Below are positions 27,205 through 36,304 of a stretch of 59,112 nucleotides of DNA, in pieces. Source of the stretch: Bacteroidia bacterium (GTDB lineage Bacteria > Bacteroidota > Bacteroidia > DATLTG01). A program made the translations under genes and the position numbers. The notes below the pieces were generated by a model. It saw nothing but the letters and a program-made list of their open reading frames with translations, did no database searches and was not told where the DNA came from. How positions within the stretch are numbered: position 1 is the stretch's first letter; each line of letters starts with the position of its first letter. The stretch spans positions 1 to 59,112 of the forward strand of contig JBDTAC010000083.1 of assembly GCA_039924845.1 (NCBI GenBank), written 5' to 3'.

Positions 27205-28117
27205 ATTGGATATTCCTTTTAATGCCTTTGTATTTAGGTCGTTTGAGCGGAGAATTTTTGAATACTTTTGCGAAGACATCTTCTGTTATTTCTTGCCAAT
27301 CAGCTTTTGTCATTTTTAATAAATCAGGATTGGCTGTAAACAGTGGCTCTTGGTGCGGTTCTGAAAAACGATTCCAAGGACATACATCTTGACAAATATC
27401 GCAACCGAACATCCAATCGGCTGTTTTTCCTTTCATTTCAGCCGGAATATTTTCTTTCAATTCAATTGTAAAATACGAAATACATTTACTGCCGTCCACC
27501 ACGTAAGGCTCTAAAATCGCATCCGTTGGGCAAGCGTCTATACAACGCGTGCACGATCCGCAAAAATCTTTTATTGCACCATCGTATTCCAATTCCAAAT
27601 CGCAAATTATTTCGGCAATGAAAAAAAAGGAACCATTTTTTTTTGTGATGAGATTACTGTTTTTTCCAATCCAACCTAAACCGCTTTTTTTTGCCCACGC
27701 TTTATCTAAAACTGGCGCAGAATCAGTAAAAGCGCGACAATTTACTTCGCCAATATTTTCCTGAATAAACTGAATCAGGTTTTTTAATTTATCTTTTATG
27801 ACGGAATGATAATCGTTTCCGTACGCATATTTAGAAATTTTTGGCGCGTCCGAATTTTGTTTTTCCGAAGGATAATAATTCAGCAAAAGTGAAATCACAG
27901 ATTTCGCTCCGTCCACCAGCAAGCGCGGATCCAAGCGTTTGTCGAAATAATTTTCCATGTACGTCATTTTTCCATGACGATTATTTTGCAACCAATTTTC
28001 GAGGCGAGGCGCCTCTTCTTCCAGAAAATCAGCTTTTGAAATGCCGCAAAAATCAAAACCCAAACGTTTGCTTTCAGATTTTATAAGTGCCGTATTTTTA
28101 GTTTGAAGATTTAGCAC
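27179..28117 (-). CDS. queG: Epoxyqueuosine reductase
   Basis: It performs the last step of queuosine synthesis, reducing epoxyqueuosine in tRNA with a cobalamin cofactor and two 4Fe-4S clusters. The 312-residue product shows [14 protein letters not shown], the [12 protein letters not shown] cobalamin region and [13 protein letters not shown]. The clusters are [16 protein letters not shown] and [13 protein letters not shown]. It is slightly shorter than E. coli QueG because it lacks the C-terminal HEAT part, as in many short QueG proteins. It converges and overlaps with the 65-residue gene. Confidence 0.95.
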   Translation of the reverse strand: MLNLQTKNTALIKSESKRLGFDFCGISKADFLEEEAPRLENWLQNNRHGKMTYMENYFDKRLDPRLLVDGAKSVISLLLNYYPSEKQNSDAPKISKYAYGNDYHSVIKDKLKNLIQFIQENIGEVNCRAFTDSAPVLDKAWAKKSGLGWIGKNSNLITKKNGSFFFIAEIICDLELEYDGAIKDFCGSCTRCIDACPTDAILEPYVVDGSKCISYFTIELKENIPAEMKGKTADWMFGCDICQDVCPWNRFSEPHQEPLFTANPDLLKMTKADWQEITEDVFAKVFKNSPLKRPKYKGIKRNIQFIESSLPS

Positions 28118-28118
28118 G

Positions 28119-28139
28119 TTGAAAAATTATTTTTTTGAA
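28119..28139. repeat. A/T quasi-palindrome between queG and its upstream neighbour
   Basis: TTGAAAAATTA-TTTTTTTGAA begins two bases upstream of the queG start codon, in the presumed leader or promoter region. Confidence 0.85.
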
Positions 28140-28170
28140 GCAGAGTTTAATATTTACTGAAATTGCCAAA

Positions 28171-28932
28171 CTATTTTATCTCTTGAAGTCTGATAGTATT
28201 CTTCTTTTCTCCTTTGAATGACAACTCTAAGAAAAGTCCGCATTCATCAGGGTGGTCGTCTTCACACATTTCCACATCGTCAACGATATACGTCCAATCT
28301 CCATTCTTAAATGTCGAAGTCCATCCCCACTCTCCTCCGTCCTCAACTCCATTATTTAGAATAATATCTGGTGCGTCTTTCATTGTTTTTGCTTTACTCC
28401 AACAAACATATCTTACTCCTTTGTCTGTTTGGTCTATTCTAATTAATAATTTTTCTGATTTTGCAACTAGAACATTTTCATTCCATTTATTGACTGTCGG
28501 GTACATCTCTTTTTTTATTTTCTCAATCAAAAGTTGTTTTGCTTTTTGCTCTGCTTTTGAACTGTAGTTAATTGTTACAATATTTCCGTCTTCATCAAGC
28601 CAAATTGCGCCTGAAAATTTTCCTTCAATAAATCCATAATAACCATTGTGTTCGAAAATATCACTGTCATTGTATTGATTTAGTAATTTTTTGAATAAAC
28701 TGTCAATTAATATAGGATAATCCGAAATAAAATCGGCTGCGTTTTTAATGTCAGGTAAAGGATTTTCTCGTTTCAAAGGATAGTCAACAAACTTTGATAA
28801 TTCTTGCACATTATTAGATTCAATTAATTTAGTTATTTGCCTAAAATGTGTAATCATAACTGAATCAACAGCAGCATGACAAGGATTGCTCCAAAAAAGA
28901 AGCGTCATCAGAGATAGTGTAATAATTTTCAT
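28171..28932 (-). CDS. Exported protein of unknown function (253 aa)
   Basis: A signal peptide (MKIITLSLMTLLFWSNPCHA) is followed by a soluble domain. Features include FVDYPLKRENPLPDIKNAAD, a DDHPDECG acidic patch near the end, and a C-terminal region with several Trp and Gly (VEDGGEWGWTSTF). YPLKR-type segments occur in exported proteins of unknown function in many bacteria. It lies between ruvB and queG on the same strand; no functional link is evident. Confidence 0.7.
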   Translation of the reverse strand: MKIITLSLMTLLFWSNPCHAAVDSVMITHFRQITKLIESNNVQELSKFVDYPLKRENPLPDIKNAADFISDYPILIDSLFKKLLNQYNDSDIFEHNGYYGFIEGKFSGAIWLDEDGNIVTINYSSKAEQKAKQLLIEKIKKEMYPTVNKWNENVLVAKSEKLLIRIDQTDKGVRYVCWSKAKTMKDAPDIILNNGVEDGGEWGWTSTFKNGDWTYIVDDVEMCEDDHPDECGLFLELSFKGEKKNTIRLQEIK

Positions 28933-28955
28933 TAAAATTTATTTTTCAGAAGAAA

Positions 28956-29987
28956 TTATTCTTCGCTAAAAAGCGTGTTTTTACTTGCCGGCGGAATTTT
29001 CCCCAAATGTTTGTAAGCGCGTTCTGTTGCTTCTCTACCGCGTGGAGTGCGCACCAAATAGCCTTCTTGAATTAAAAAAGGTTCGTACACTTCTTCAATT
29101 GTTCCGGCTTCTTCGGCAACAGCCGTTGAAATAGTTGTAATTCCAACCGGTCCGCCTTTAAATTTTTCAATTAATGTGGAAAGTATGCGAATGTCCATTT
29201 CGTCCAATCCGTTTTTATCCACGTTCAGTGCATTGAGTGCGTAATCTGTAATTTTTAAATCGATGGTTCCGTCGCCTTTTATTTGCGCGAAATCACGAAT
29301 ACGTCTCAACAAAGCATTTGCAATACGTGGTGTTCCGCGACTTCTACGCGCAATTTCTTGCGCAGCTTCGGAATTGATTTGTGTATTTAAAATTTCCGCA
29401 GAGCGAATAATAATTTTTTTCAGTAAAACAGCATCGTAATAATTTAAGCGCGAATTAATTCCGAAACGTGCTCTGAGTGGCGATGTCAATAATCCCGAAC
29501 GAGTTGTTGCGCCAACTAAAGTAAACGGATTTAATTTTATTTGTACGCTGCGTGCGTTTGGTCCAGTGTCAATCATTATATCAATGCGATAATCTTCCAT
29601 CGCGGAATACAAATATTCTTCTACAATCGGACTGAGGCGATGAATTTCATCAATAAATAAAACATCAAATTCGCCCAAATTGGTGAGCAATCCCGCTAAA
29701 TCTCCGGGTTTATCTAAAACAGGACCAGAAGTAATTTTAATTCCCACACCCAATTCAGTTGCGATAATATTGGCAAGTGTTGTTTTTCCTAAACCTGGAG
29801 GACCGTGTAATAGCACGTGATCCAAAGCTTCGCCGCGTTGCTTCGCTGCTTGAACAAATATTTTCAAATTCTCGACAACCTCGTGTTGCCCAGTAAAATC
29901 AGTAAACTCGCGCGGACGCAATACTTTTTCTACTTCCTTTTCGGCAGCATTTAAATTATCGGGATCAGGATTTATATTCGGATTCAT
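28956..29987 (-). CDS. ruvB: Holliday junction DNA helicase RuvB
   Basis: This AAA+ motor drives branch migration with RuvA. The 343 residues contain Walker [17 protein letters not shown] (about 60-75), Walker [12 protein letters not shown], sensor [19 protein letters not shown], and the C-terminal winged helix ending [19 protein letters not shown] and RTPRGREAT. All catalytic motifs are intact. RuvA and RuvC are not in the window. Confidence 0.98.
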   Translation of the reverse strand: MNPNINPDPDNLNAAEKEVEKVLRPREFTDFTGQHEVVENLKIFVQAAKQRGEALDHVLLHGPPGLGKTTLANIIATELGVGIKITSGPVLDKPGDLAGLLTNLGEFDVLFIDEIHRLSPIVEEYLYSAMEDYRIDIMIDTGPNARSVQIKLNPFTLVGATTRSGLLTSPLRARFGINSRLNYYDAVLLKKIIIRSAEILNTQINSEAAQEIARRSRGTPRIANALLRRIRDFAQIKGDGTIDLKITDYALNALNVDKNGLDEMDIRILSTLIEKFKGGPVGITTISTAVAEEAGTIEEVYEPFLIQEGYLVRTPRGREATERAYKHLGKIPPASKNTLFSEE

Positions 29988-30028
29988 TTTGGATTCGCGC
30001 TAAAACGCGTTTTACAAAAATAGAAAAA

Positions 30029-30709
30029 CTAATCGGAATTACTGTTGAGCTTTTTGGTAATCTTACAATGTGGAAAAATGGATTTAAAAATTTCGATATA
30101 ATAAATTTGAATACCAAAATCATACGTGGGAGAATTAAAATTTTGTTTGATAGCAGCGTTGTTTACCAGCATAAAACGATAGCCGATATTCGTGCCAAAG
30201 CCCAGCCATTTATTAAATTGATAGGTAATGGAAAAAACGGGTTCTATCGGAATAATCATATTTTGGTTATCGGTATACGTTACACCGCGATACACGTATT
30301 GATAATCAGAATTGCCAATGCCGATTTGAAAAGGAATACTGAACTGCCAATGTTTGGTGCTGTAAAAAATATATTCTACATAATAAGACCAATAAAAAAA
30401 CGACAGCGTTTCTTTCACCGTCGAATCGTTTCCAACCATTGTTCGAAGTTGTTTGTTCTTAAAAAAAGTCGTATTTAAGGTATTGAAGCCGCCGCCAATA
30501 TTTATTTTATCATTAAAGTTTACGCCCAACACAAATCCCCAAATATCGGCTTCGTTATTGGTGATAAAAGAACTGCGACTATTAAATGAAAAAAAGAATT
30601 TCGGACGTTTATGAATGCTGCTGCGTAAGCTATCCATAAATTGTGCTTGCGCAGAAAAATGAATTCCTATCAACACAAAAAAAAGAAAAAACGTACGCGA
30701 AATTTTCAT
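30029..30709 (-). CDS. Outer-membrane beta-barrel-like protein, unknown function
   Basis: The 226-residue protein has a signal peptide (MKISRTFFLFFVLIGIHFSAQAQ). The rest is aromatic-rich alternating strands (WSYYVEYIFYSTKHWQFSIP, FNKWLGFGTNIGYRFM), as in small barrels. The last 20 residues are basic (HCKITKKLN), unlike the aromatic end typical of barrels. It is 41 bases upstream of ruvB on the same strand. An A/T repeat lies directly before its ATG. Confidence 0.65.
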   Translation of the reverse strand: MKISRTFFLFFVLIGIHFSAQAQFMDSLRSSIHKRPKFFFSFNSRSSFITNNEADIWGFVLGVNFNDKINIGGGFNTLNTTFFKNKQLRTMVGNDSTVKETLSFFYWSYYVEYIFYSTKHWQFSIPFQIGIGNSDYQYVYRGVTYTDNQNMIIPIEPVFSITYQFNKWLGFGTNIGYRFMLVNNAAIKQNFNSPTYDFGIQIYYIEIFKSIFPHCKITKKLNSNSD

Positions 30710-30710
30710 G

Positions 30711-30731
30711 TCGAAAAATTATTTTTTGGAA
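30711..30731. repeat. A/T quasi-palindrome at a gene start
   Basis: TCGAAAAATTA-TTTTTTGGAA ends two bases from the start codon of the barrel gene (30709). Confidence 0.85.
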
Positions 30732-30805
30732 AGCTTTTTTTCTGATACAAAAGAACGAAAAAATAAAGTAAAAAAGATGTCGAAAAATTGGCACAAAAAA
30801 AGGGC

Positions 30806-30890
30806 TTCGAAAAATTATTTTTTCAACCGTGTTTTTTTGAGAATAAAAAAAGCCGAAAAAAATTCGGCTTCTAAAAATTATTTTTTGGAA
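30806..30890. repeat. Two A/T quasi-palindromes flanking the siaC terminator
   Basis: TTCGAAAAATTATTTTTTCA at 30806-30825 and TCTAAAAATTATTTTTTGGA at 30870-30889. The second abuts the terminator hairpin at 30850-30870 and the end of siaC. Confidence 0.85.
30850..30870 (-). terminator. Terminator of siaB-siaC
   Basis: AAGCCGAA pairs with TTCGGCTT around five A. On the minus strand it is followed by TTTTTATTC. It lies 27 bases past the siaC stop. Confidence 0.8.
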
Positions 30891-30896
30891 TTGTTT

Positions 30897-31277
30897 TTAT
30901 ACTGCTGTTAAAATCATTTTAAACGGCACGTTGATAATGGCTTGGTAATCTTCGCCAGCTTCCAACATATCTTCATCGTCTTCTTCGTAATACCAATTAA
31001 TGATAATTTCATTTCCAGATTTGTGTATGCCTTCTAATTTTTTAAAGACATCCAAAATACATTTGGATGAACTGGTATTAAAATATTCCAATTGAATATT
31101 GACGCTAGTTTTCGACTTTGGTTTGGCGGCGTACTTTTCCAAATTATCTACCAAAGGTTTGTAAAATTCAATAGAATTTTCTGGAATAGATCTTCCTTTT
31201 ATTTCTAAAAATCCTTTATCAATATCAAAATGAATAGCAGGAGTTTTTGGCGTTCCTTCGATTGTAATTGTTTCCAT
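30897..31277 (-). CDS. siaC: SiaC-family regulatory phosphoprotein (DUF1987)
   Basis: SiaC is a small partner-switch protein, phosphorylated on threonine by SiaB and dephosphorylated by SiaA in Pseudomonas. The 126 residues show TPAIHFDIDKGFLEIKGRS, the SIEFYKPLVDNLEKY block, and YFNTSSSKCILDVFKKL, which holds the likely phospho-acceptor Thr/Ser cluster (about 64-68). EIIINWYYEEDDEDMLEAGED follows. It is 11 bases downstream of siaB. The Pseudomonas effector, diguanylate cyclase SiaD, is not in the window, so the target here is unknown. Confidence 0.9.
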   Translation of the reverse strand: METITIEGTPKTPAIHFDIDKGFLEIKGRSIPENSIEFYKPLVDNLEKYAAKPKSKTSVNIQLEYFNTSSSKCILDVFKKLEGIHKSGNEIIINWYYEEDDEDMLEAGEDYQAIINVPFKMILTAV

Positions 31278-31288
31278 AATGTGCCTTT

Positions 31289-31840
31289 TTAATTAGAAAT
31301 TTTAATATTTAAACTGAAAAATGAATACTTCTGATCGACTTCCATGAAATTATAATTTAATTTTTGTCCGGTTTTGCGGGCGATGTCAATCATTCCCAAG
31401 CCGCCGCCGCCTTTTTGCGACATTTCTCCGTTGCTCAACACTTCTTTGTAATAATCTTTCAATTGTTCCTTTGATAAAAGATTAATCTCGTCCAACCGTT
31501 TTTTAAGCGATTCTACATTTCCCGAACGAATGTAATTTCCGGTAATGATATTGTATGAATTTTCCAATTTCCCAATCATAAAAATGGCGGAACGAACGGG
31601 TTCTTGCGGTTCAAAATCCACCAATTCCAAATCATCCATGTGATGGTATAAGTTTTGCAAACATTCCACCAATACGTTATATACTTTTTTCTTGATTTTC
31701 GGTTCTTCCTGCATGTTGTCCAATTTGGATTCCATGATTTGTAAAATGGAAGTTAATAAATCCGCAGTAATATCGCCTTTAAACGAAAGCATAACATTGT
31801 TACGCTCCATTTTATCGTAAAAATCATATATATCTAACAT
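31289..31840 (-). CDS. siaB: SiaB-family protein kinase (DUF6272)
   Basis: This GHKL-fold kinase acts on SiaC. The 183 residues carry an N-box-like VECLQNLYHHMDD (about 67-79) and a glycine lid QKGGGGLGMIDIARKTG (about 145-160). The C-terminal FFSLNIKIS strand closes the ATP site. It heads a two-gene operon with siaC and has a TATATTTG promoter element 55 bases upstream. In the known system SiaB phosphorylates SiaC; the upstream sensor-phosphatase SiaA is not seen here. Confidence 0.9.
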   Translation of the reverse strand: MLDIYDFYDKMERNNVMLSFKGDITADLLTSILQIMESKLDNMQEEPKIKKKVYNVLVECLQNLYHHMDDLELVDFEPQEPVRSAIFMIGKLENSYNIITGNYIRSGNVESLKKRLDEINLLSKEQLKDYYKEVLSNGEMSQKGGGGLGMIDIARKTGQKLNYNFMEVDQKYSFFSLNIKISN

Positions 31841-31894
31841 CCTAAAATATCAAAATTTGCGGTTTTATTCCGTGTTCTTTTTTCAAAGGAAGAA

Positions 31895-31902
31895 CAAATA
31901 TA
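31895..31902 (-). promoter_or_regulatory. Promoter element of siaBC
   Basis: TATATTTG on the minus strand, about 55 bases before the siaB ATG, is an exact TAnnTTTG. A GTTCTT/AAGAAC inverted repeat (31873-31894) lies in the leader. Confidence 0.65.
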
Positions 31903-31965
31903 ACCATTTGTTAAACATATAAGAGTTACCGAAAATTTATTTTTCAAATGCTTGTTTTCTTTGTC

Positions 31966-32808
31966 TTATTTCATTGTGAAAGGAAATACTGTTCCATTAA
32001 TCGAAACAGAAGCTTGATCGGAGCAATTTCCAGTTCCATCACCAAAAGTAAGTATCCGAGTAGCTAAGCCTGTTGGAGTTAAATCCAATTTCCCAGAGCT
32101 AATCCATGGACAATTTGCTTTTTTAACAAGTGGATAATTTTGTTCAATCGAAACTGTATAAGCTTGTCCGTTGCGGTTCACCCCATTTTCGCTTCCTGTA
32201 ATTTGATATACGCGGTGAGCTGCTGTAGTGTCTGTAATCGTTACTTGCCGATTCATTGCCCAAGTAATTACCCAATTACTTGCAGTACATTTTCCGTTTG
32301 AGATATTAGAACTATAAGACGTTCCGCTGTTATGCGTAAGCGTAAGTGTGCCCTGAAAATTAGTACCGTTTACGTAATAATTACTTAAAGAAACGGTAAC
32401 CACCGCGCCGTTATGATGCCAACGATCTGAAAAAACAATTGTGATTAACCCAGAACGTGTTCTTCCATCTGTGGTGTCAAGAACTCCTGGCAAAGGACCA
32501 TAATCAATAGTAACTGTTCTTGGAAAACCGTGAGTGGTGTCGGCAGGTGTAATGTGTGGATAAGCAGATTCCGTTTGTAGGTTGCCTCCATGTCCTCCAT
32601 ATTTTATAATCTGAACTCCATTTCCTCCAGCATGATCTACCGCGATACTATTAACTGTTGGTAACATGCGCGAGTATTCCGCCTCACACATACTATTGTC
32701 AATAGGCGATTGAATATCGGTATCTGCTACTGCTTTTTTGCAGGAATTAAACATTAAAGCAGCCGCTCCAGCTACTAAAAGTAAGATGGGAAAAATTATT
32801 TTTTTCAT
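31966..32808 (-). CDS. Lipoprotein of unknown function (280 aa)
   Basis: The lipoprotein signal is MKKIIFPILLLVAGAAALMF followed by NSCKK, with the Cys at about 23. The soluble part is Thr/Ser/Gly-rich and beta-looking: FPRTVTIDYGPLPGVLDTTDGRTRSG, then GTLTLTHNSGTSY. The WHHNG motif and the acidic ending GNCSDQASVSING are notable, but no family name is recognised. The first codons are formed by an A/T repeat copy (32788-32808). Confidence 0.75.
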   Translation of the reverse strand: MKKIIFPILLLVAGAAALMFNSCKKAVADTDIQSPIDNSMCEAEYSRMLPTVNSIAVDHAGGNGVQIIKYGGHGGNLQTESAYPHITPADTTHGFPRTVTIDYGPLPGVLDTTDGRTRSGLITIVFSDRWHHNGAVVTVSLSNYYVNGTNFQGTLTLTHNSGTSYSSNISNGKCTASNWVITWAMNRQVTITDTTAAHRVYQITGSENGVNRNGQAYTVSIEQNYPLVKKANCPWISSGKLDLTPTGLATRILTFGDGTGNCSDQASVSINGTVFPFTMK

Positions 32809-32860
32809 AGGTATCCGTTTTTATGTCAAGCAAATATACAAAAATAAATGATCTTGCAAA

Positions 32861-33658
32861 TTATTTTTGATGCAACAAATCGGGGCTTGTTTTTTTAGCA
32901 GTTTTTGATTTGGTTGCGCGTTGATAATCTTTGAAAATGGCGACACAAATTTTTGGATAACAAAGTGCTTCTATTTTTTTCGGATTGTTTACGCTTACTG
33001 GAAAACGTATGGACGAAACGCCCGCTGTAATTGTTTTTCCAGCTTTATCCAAAATAGAATATTGAACGGTCATTTCGCGTTCATAAATATTATCGCTTGT
33101 ACTCATATCTGCATCGCTTTTCAACACGTGTTTAATGTCTAATTCATTGATAAAAATAAATACATCTGCTCCATATTTTTTATTCAGTTTCGGCAATAAT
33201 AACTGATTGGTTACTTTCGTATTCATAAAACCTTGCTGCGCATTTACGTCCGTATTTACTTGTCCGTTTATCATTTGATGCGTGTCTTCCTGATTTTTTT
33301 TTGAAGATGCTTTCGCGCTTGTATCGGGCACCGCATCGTATTCGTACGTAATATTTTCATAAATATATTGCAATTCGTTGGTGTCCGAAAGCAAAGAAAT
33401 CGGTGCGTAATTTCCTTTAAATTGAAGTGCCAGTGAAGTGTTTAAATTGTTCCGAAAATTTGCCCACATTTGTGGATAGGTCATTTTTGTTTCTTGCGAA
33501 ATGTACAAGTCAATTTCCGACATATACATTTTTGGTTCAAAAGGAATGATTAACATTTTTTCCTTTACTGTTGTGGACGAAGTAGTTTGCGAAAATAATT
33601 TTTCGGAGCGTAAAAGCAGATTCGAAAAAATCAGAAAAAAGAAAATTATTTTTTTCAT
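32861..33658 (-). CDS. Exported protein of unknown function (265 aa)
   Basis: The start is placed at the ATG at 33658 because it yields a signal peptide (MKKIIFFFLIFSNLLLRSEK then LFSQ); a longer frame to 33703 would overlap the end of rseP. The mature part has LIIPFEPKMYMSEIDLYISQ, VFIFINELDIKHVLKSD and a C-terminal basic tail. It is 10 bases after rseP and probably transcribed with it. Possibly an envelope lipoprotein-like partner, but no domain is recognised. Confidence 0.75.
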   Translation of the reverse strand: MKKIIFFFLIFSNLLLRSEKLFSQTTSSTTVKEKMLIIPFEPKMYMSEIDLYISQETKMTYPQMWANFRNNLNTSLALQFKGNYAPISLLSDTNELQYIYENITYEYDAVPDTSAKASSKKNQEDTHQMINGQVNTDVNAQQGFMNTKVTNQLLLPKLNKKYGADVFIFINELDIKHVLKSDADMSTSDNIYEREMTVQYSILDKAGKTITAGVSSIRFPVSVNNPKKIEALCYPKICVAIFKDYQRATKSKTAKKTSPDLLHQK

Positions 33659-33668
33659 GTTCAAAAAA

Positions 33669-34991
33669 TTATTTTCCGAAGAGGCGTAAAACATCGTTTC
33701 CATTGGCGTATAAAACCAAAGCCAATAAAATTAACATCCCAATATATTGTGCGTATTCCAATACTTTTTCAGGAACTTTACGTCCCGTAATTACTTCTAT
33801 CAATAAAAATAAAACGTGTCCGCCATCCAAAGCTGGTATCGGTAAAATATTTAAAAATGCCAACATAATGGATAAAAATGCGGTAAACGACCAAAAGCGT
33901 TGCCAATCCCAAACGGGGCTGTATGCCTTGCCGATAGAGATAAATCCGCCGATGGATTTGTGCGCATCTTTCACAGTAAATAAAACATCTACCTGTTTCA
34001 AATAACCTTTAAACGTTTCGTACGCCGTTTTTATTCCTGCTGGAAAACAGGTAATGAGATTATAATTTTGTATTTTGAAATCTAAAAATTTATCCATCGG
34101 AACAGGTCCAAAACCAAGCATTCCGTCGTTTCCAATCGTCGCAGAAAGATTTTTTTGAACGCCATTTCTTTCCACAGTTATAGCCAATATTTTACCTTTA
34201 TTCGTTTGTAATTTTTTTACAATGTCTTGAAAAAATGGAGTCGGAAAACTGTCAATCGCCATAATTTTATCACCTTTTTGCAAACCTGCTTTTATGCCCG
34301 GCATATTTGGTACAACCGTGTCAACAACGCAAGGATAGCGCGGTTCAAAAAGAACGCCTTTCCCTTTTTTTATTAAATTGCTGATTAAACTTTCCGGAAT
34401 CGGAATGTTGAGTGTTGTACCATTTCTGTCTACTTGTACTGTTTTCGCTTTGTTGAGAATAATGTCCAACGTAATTTTATTGAAATTATCTTCTTTTACG
34501 CCGCCAACAGAAATAATCTTATCTCCATCCTGAAATCCTAATTTCGCAGCAATAGAATCGCAAGTAACGCCGTATTTTACATTTTGTGTTGGCAAATAAT
34601 CTTGTCCCCAAGTCAAAGCAATCATCGAATAAATAAACATCGCGAGCAGCACATTCACAGTAACGCCGCCAATCATAATAATTAAACGTTGCCAGGCTGG
34701 TTTTGCCCTAAATTCCCACGGTTGCGGAGCTTGGTTCAATTGTTCTTTGTCCATGGATTCGTCAATCATTCCAGAAATTTTCACGTATCCGCCTAAAGGC
34801 AGCCAACCGATTCCATATTCCGTTTCTCCTTTTTTAAATTTGAAAAGCGAAAACCAAGGATCAAAAAACAAATAAAATTTTTCGATGCGAGTTTTAAAAA
34901 GTTTGGCAGGTATAAAATGCCCCAGTTCGTGTAATATTACAAGTATGGATAAACTTAAAACTAATTGTTCGGCTTGTGTTGCTGCTCCCAT
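33669..34991 (-). CDS. rseP: RseP-like site-2 zinc metalloprotease (M50)
   Basis: This intramembrane protease cleaves anti-sigma factors and signal-peptide remnants. The 440 residues have the zinc site LVILHELGHFIPAKLF (HELGH near 20-24), two periplasmic PDZ domains (about 135-290), and the third metal ligand LPIPALDGGHVLF near 390. Four membrane spans are visible. It follows dxr by 3 bases, the usual dxr-rseP order in many bacteria. The C-terminal codons contain an A/T repeat copy. Confidence 0.93.
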   Translation of the reverse strand: MGAATQAEQLVLSLSILVILHELGHFIPAKLFKTRIEKFYLFFDPWFSLFKFKKGETEYGIGWLPLGGYVKISGMIDESMDKEQLNQAPQPWEFRAKPAWQRLIIMIGGVTVNVLLAMFIYSMIALTWGQDYLPTQNVKYGVTCDSIAAKLGFQDGDKIISVGGVKEDNFNKITLDIILNKAKTVQVDRNGTTLNIPIPESLISNLIKKGKGVLFEPRYPCVVDTVVPNMPGIKAGLQKGDKIMAIDSFPTPFFQDIVKKLQTNKGKILAITVERNGVQKNLSATIGNDGMLGFGPVPMDKFLDFKIQNYNLITCFPAGIKTAYETFKGYLKQVDVLFTVKDAHKSIGGFISIGKAYSPVWDWQRFWSFTAFLSIMLAFLNILPIPALDGGHVLFLLIEVITGRKVPEKVLEYAQYIGMLILLALVLYANGNDVLRLFGK

Positions 34992-34994
34992 TTC

Positions 34995-36194
34995 TTAAAT
35001 TTTTACGCTTTGTGCGTTGTTCAATTGCTGAATTAATTCTGTTGCTTTTATTCTTGTTTCTTTATCTGTTTCCAGATAATCGGCGTAGCTTGGTTGTGCT
35101 GAAAAAAATATTTTTTCGAGGCACTTTTCAATCAACACGGACATTTGCGTGAACGATATTTTATCTTGTAAAAAGGATTCCACTGCAATTTCGTTTGCTG
35201 CATTTAAAATACAAGGCATATTTCCGCCTTTTTCCATCGCAAAATAAGCGAGGGCAAGATTACGAAAAGTTTTTATATCCGGCTTTTCAAACGTGAGCGA
35301 AGGATAATCCATAAAATTTAATCTCGGAAAATTCGATGAAATTCGTTGTGGATAAGCCAACGCATATTGAATCGGCAATTTCATGTCCGGCAATCCCATT
35401 TGCGCTTTGATGGAACCATCAGTGAACTGAACCATGGAATGAATAATGGATTGTGGATGCACCAACACTTCTATCTGTTCTGGTTTTAAATGGAATAACC
35501 ATTTAGCTTCGATTACTTCCAAGCCTTTGTTCATAAGGCTTGCCGAATCAATCGTAACTTTTGCTCCCATCACCCAATTGGGATGTTTCAGCGCGGCTTC
35601 CTTTTTTACTGTTTCCAGAAACGCAATATCTTTTCCACGAAACGGTCCGCCAGAAGCGGTCAAAAATATTTTTTCAATTGGATTGTGAAATTCTCCAGCA
35701 AGGCATTGAAAAATAGCGGAATGTTCCGAATCCACGGGATAAATATTTACTGCATTTTCTCGCGCCAGCGAAGTAATTAATTCTCCGGCAACTACCAAAG
35801 TTTCTTTGTTGGCAAGGGCAATCGGCTTTTTGGCTTTGATGGCATTTATGGTAGAAGGCAATCCTGCAAAGCCGACAATGGCTGTCAAAACAATGTCAAC
35901 GCTGTCCATTTCCACAATTTGGGCAATCGCATCTTCGCCAGCAAAAACTTTTATTTCCTTTGATTGTAACGCTTCTGCAACTATTTTGTATTTTGATTTG
36001 TCCGCAATTACCACTGCATTTGGATGAAAGCGAAGTGCTTGTTGAATGAGTAAATCTGCATTATTTCCAGCTGTTAACACTTCCACCGAAAAATGTTCGG
36101 GATGTGCAGCAATCACTTCTAATGCTTGCGTACCAATGGATCCAGTAGAACCAAGGATGGCAATTTTTTTCGGAATTTGTTTTTCAGTGTTCAA
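34995..36194 (-). CDS. dxr: 1-Deoxy-D-xylulose 5-phosphate reductoisomerase
   Basis: This is the second step of the MEP isoprenoid pathway (DXP to MEP, NADPH). The 399-residue product shows the NADPH motif ILGSTGSIGTQALEVI (about 12-27), LANKETLVVAGELI, PVDSEHSAIFQCL and ASGGPFRG. The catalytic-loop region WVMGAKVTIDSASLMNKGLE and HPQSIIHSMVQF follow. All key residues are present. It is co-transcribed with rseP. Confidence 0.98.
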   Translation of the reverse strand: MNTEKQIPKKIAILGSTGSIGTQALEVIAAHPEHFSVEVLTAGNNADLLIQQALRFHPNAVVIADKSKYKIVAEALQSKEIKVFAGEDAIAQIVEMDSVDIVLTAIVGFAGLPSTINAIKAKKPIALANKETLVVAGELITSLARENAVNIYPVDSEHSAIFQCLAGEFHNPIEKIFLTASGGPFRGKDIAFLETVKKEAALKHPNWVMGAKVTIDSASLMNKGLEVIEAKWLFHLKPEQIEVLVHPQSIIHSMVQFTDGSIKAQMGLPDMKLPIQYALAYPQRISSNFPRLNFMDYPSLTFEKPDIKTFRNLALAYFAMEKGGNMPCILNAANEIAVESFLQDKISFTQMSVLIEKCLEKIFFSAQPSYADYLETDKETRIKATELIQQLNNAQSVKI

Positions 36195-36261
36195 AAAAAT
36201 ATTTTTTCGAGGACGAATTTACGGTTTAAAATTAATCAATAATAGCACTGCATTGGGAGCA

Positions 36262-36281
36262 TCAGAAAAATAATTTTTCAA
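36262..36281. repeat. A/T quasi-palindrome before dxr
   Basis: TCAGAAAAATAATTTTTCAA lies in the 110-base gap between the M23 peptidase gene and dxr. Confidence 0.8.
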
Positions 36282-36304
36282 AGAAAGATATTCGTTATTG
36301 TTTA

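Noticed and set aside
30708-30911. A plus-strand open frame of 67 codons between two minus-strand genes
   Set aside because: It is made almost wholly of A/T repeat copies (repeating SKNYF-like words) and a terminator, so it is an artefact of the repeat.
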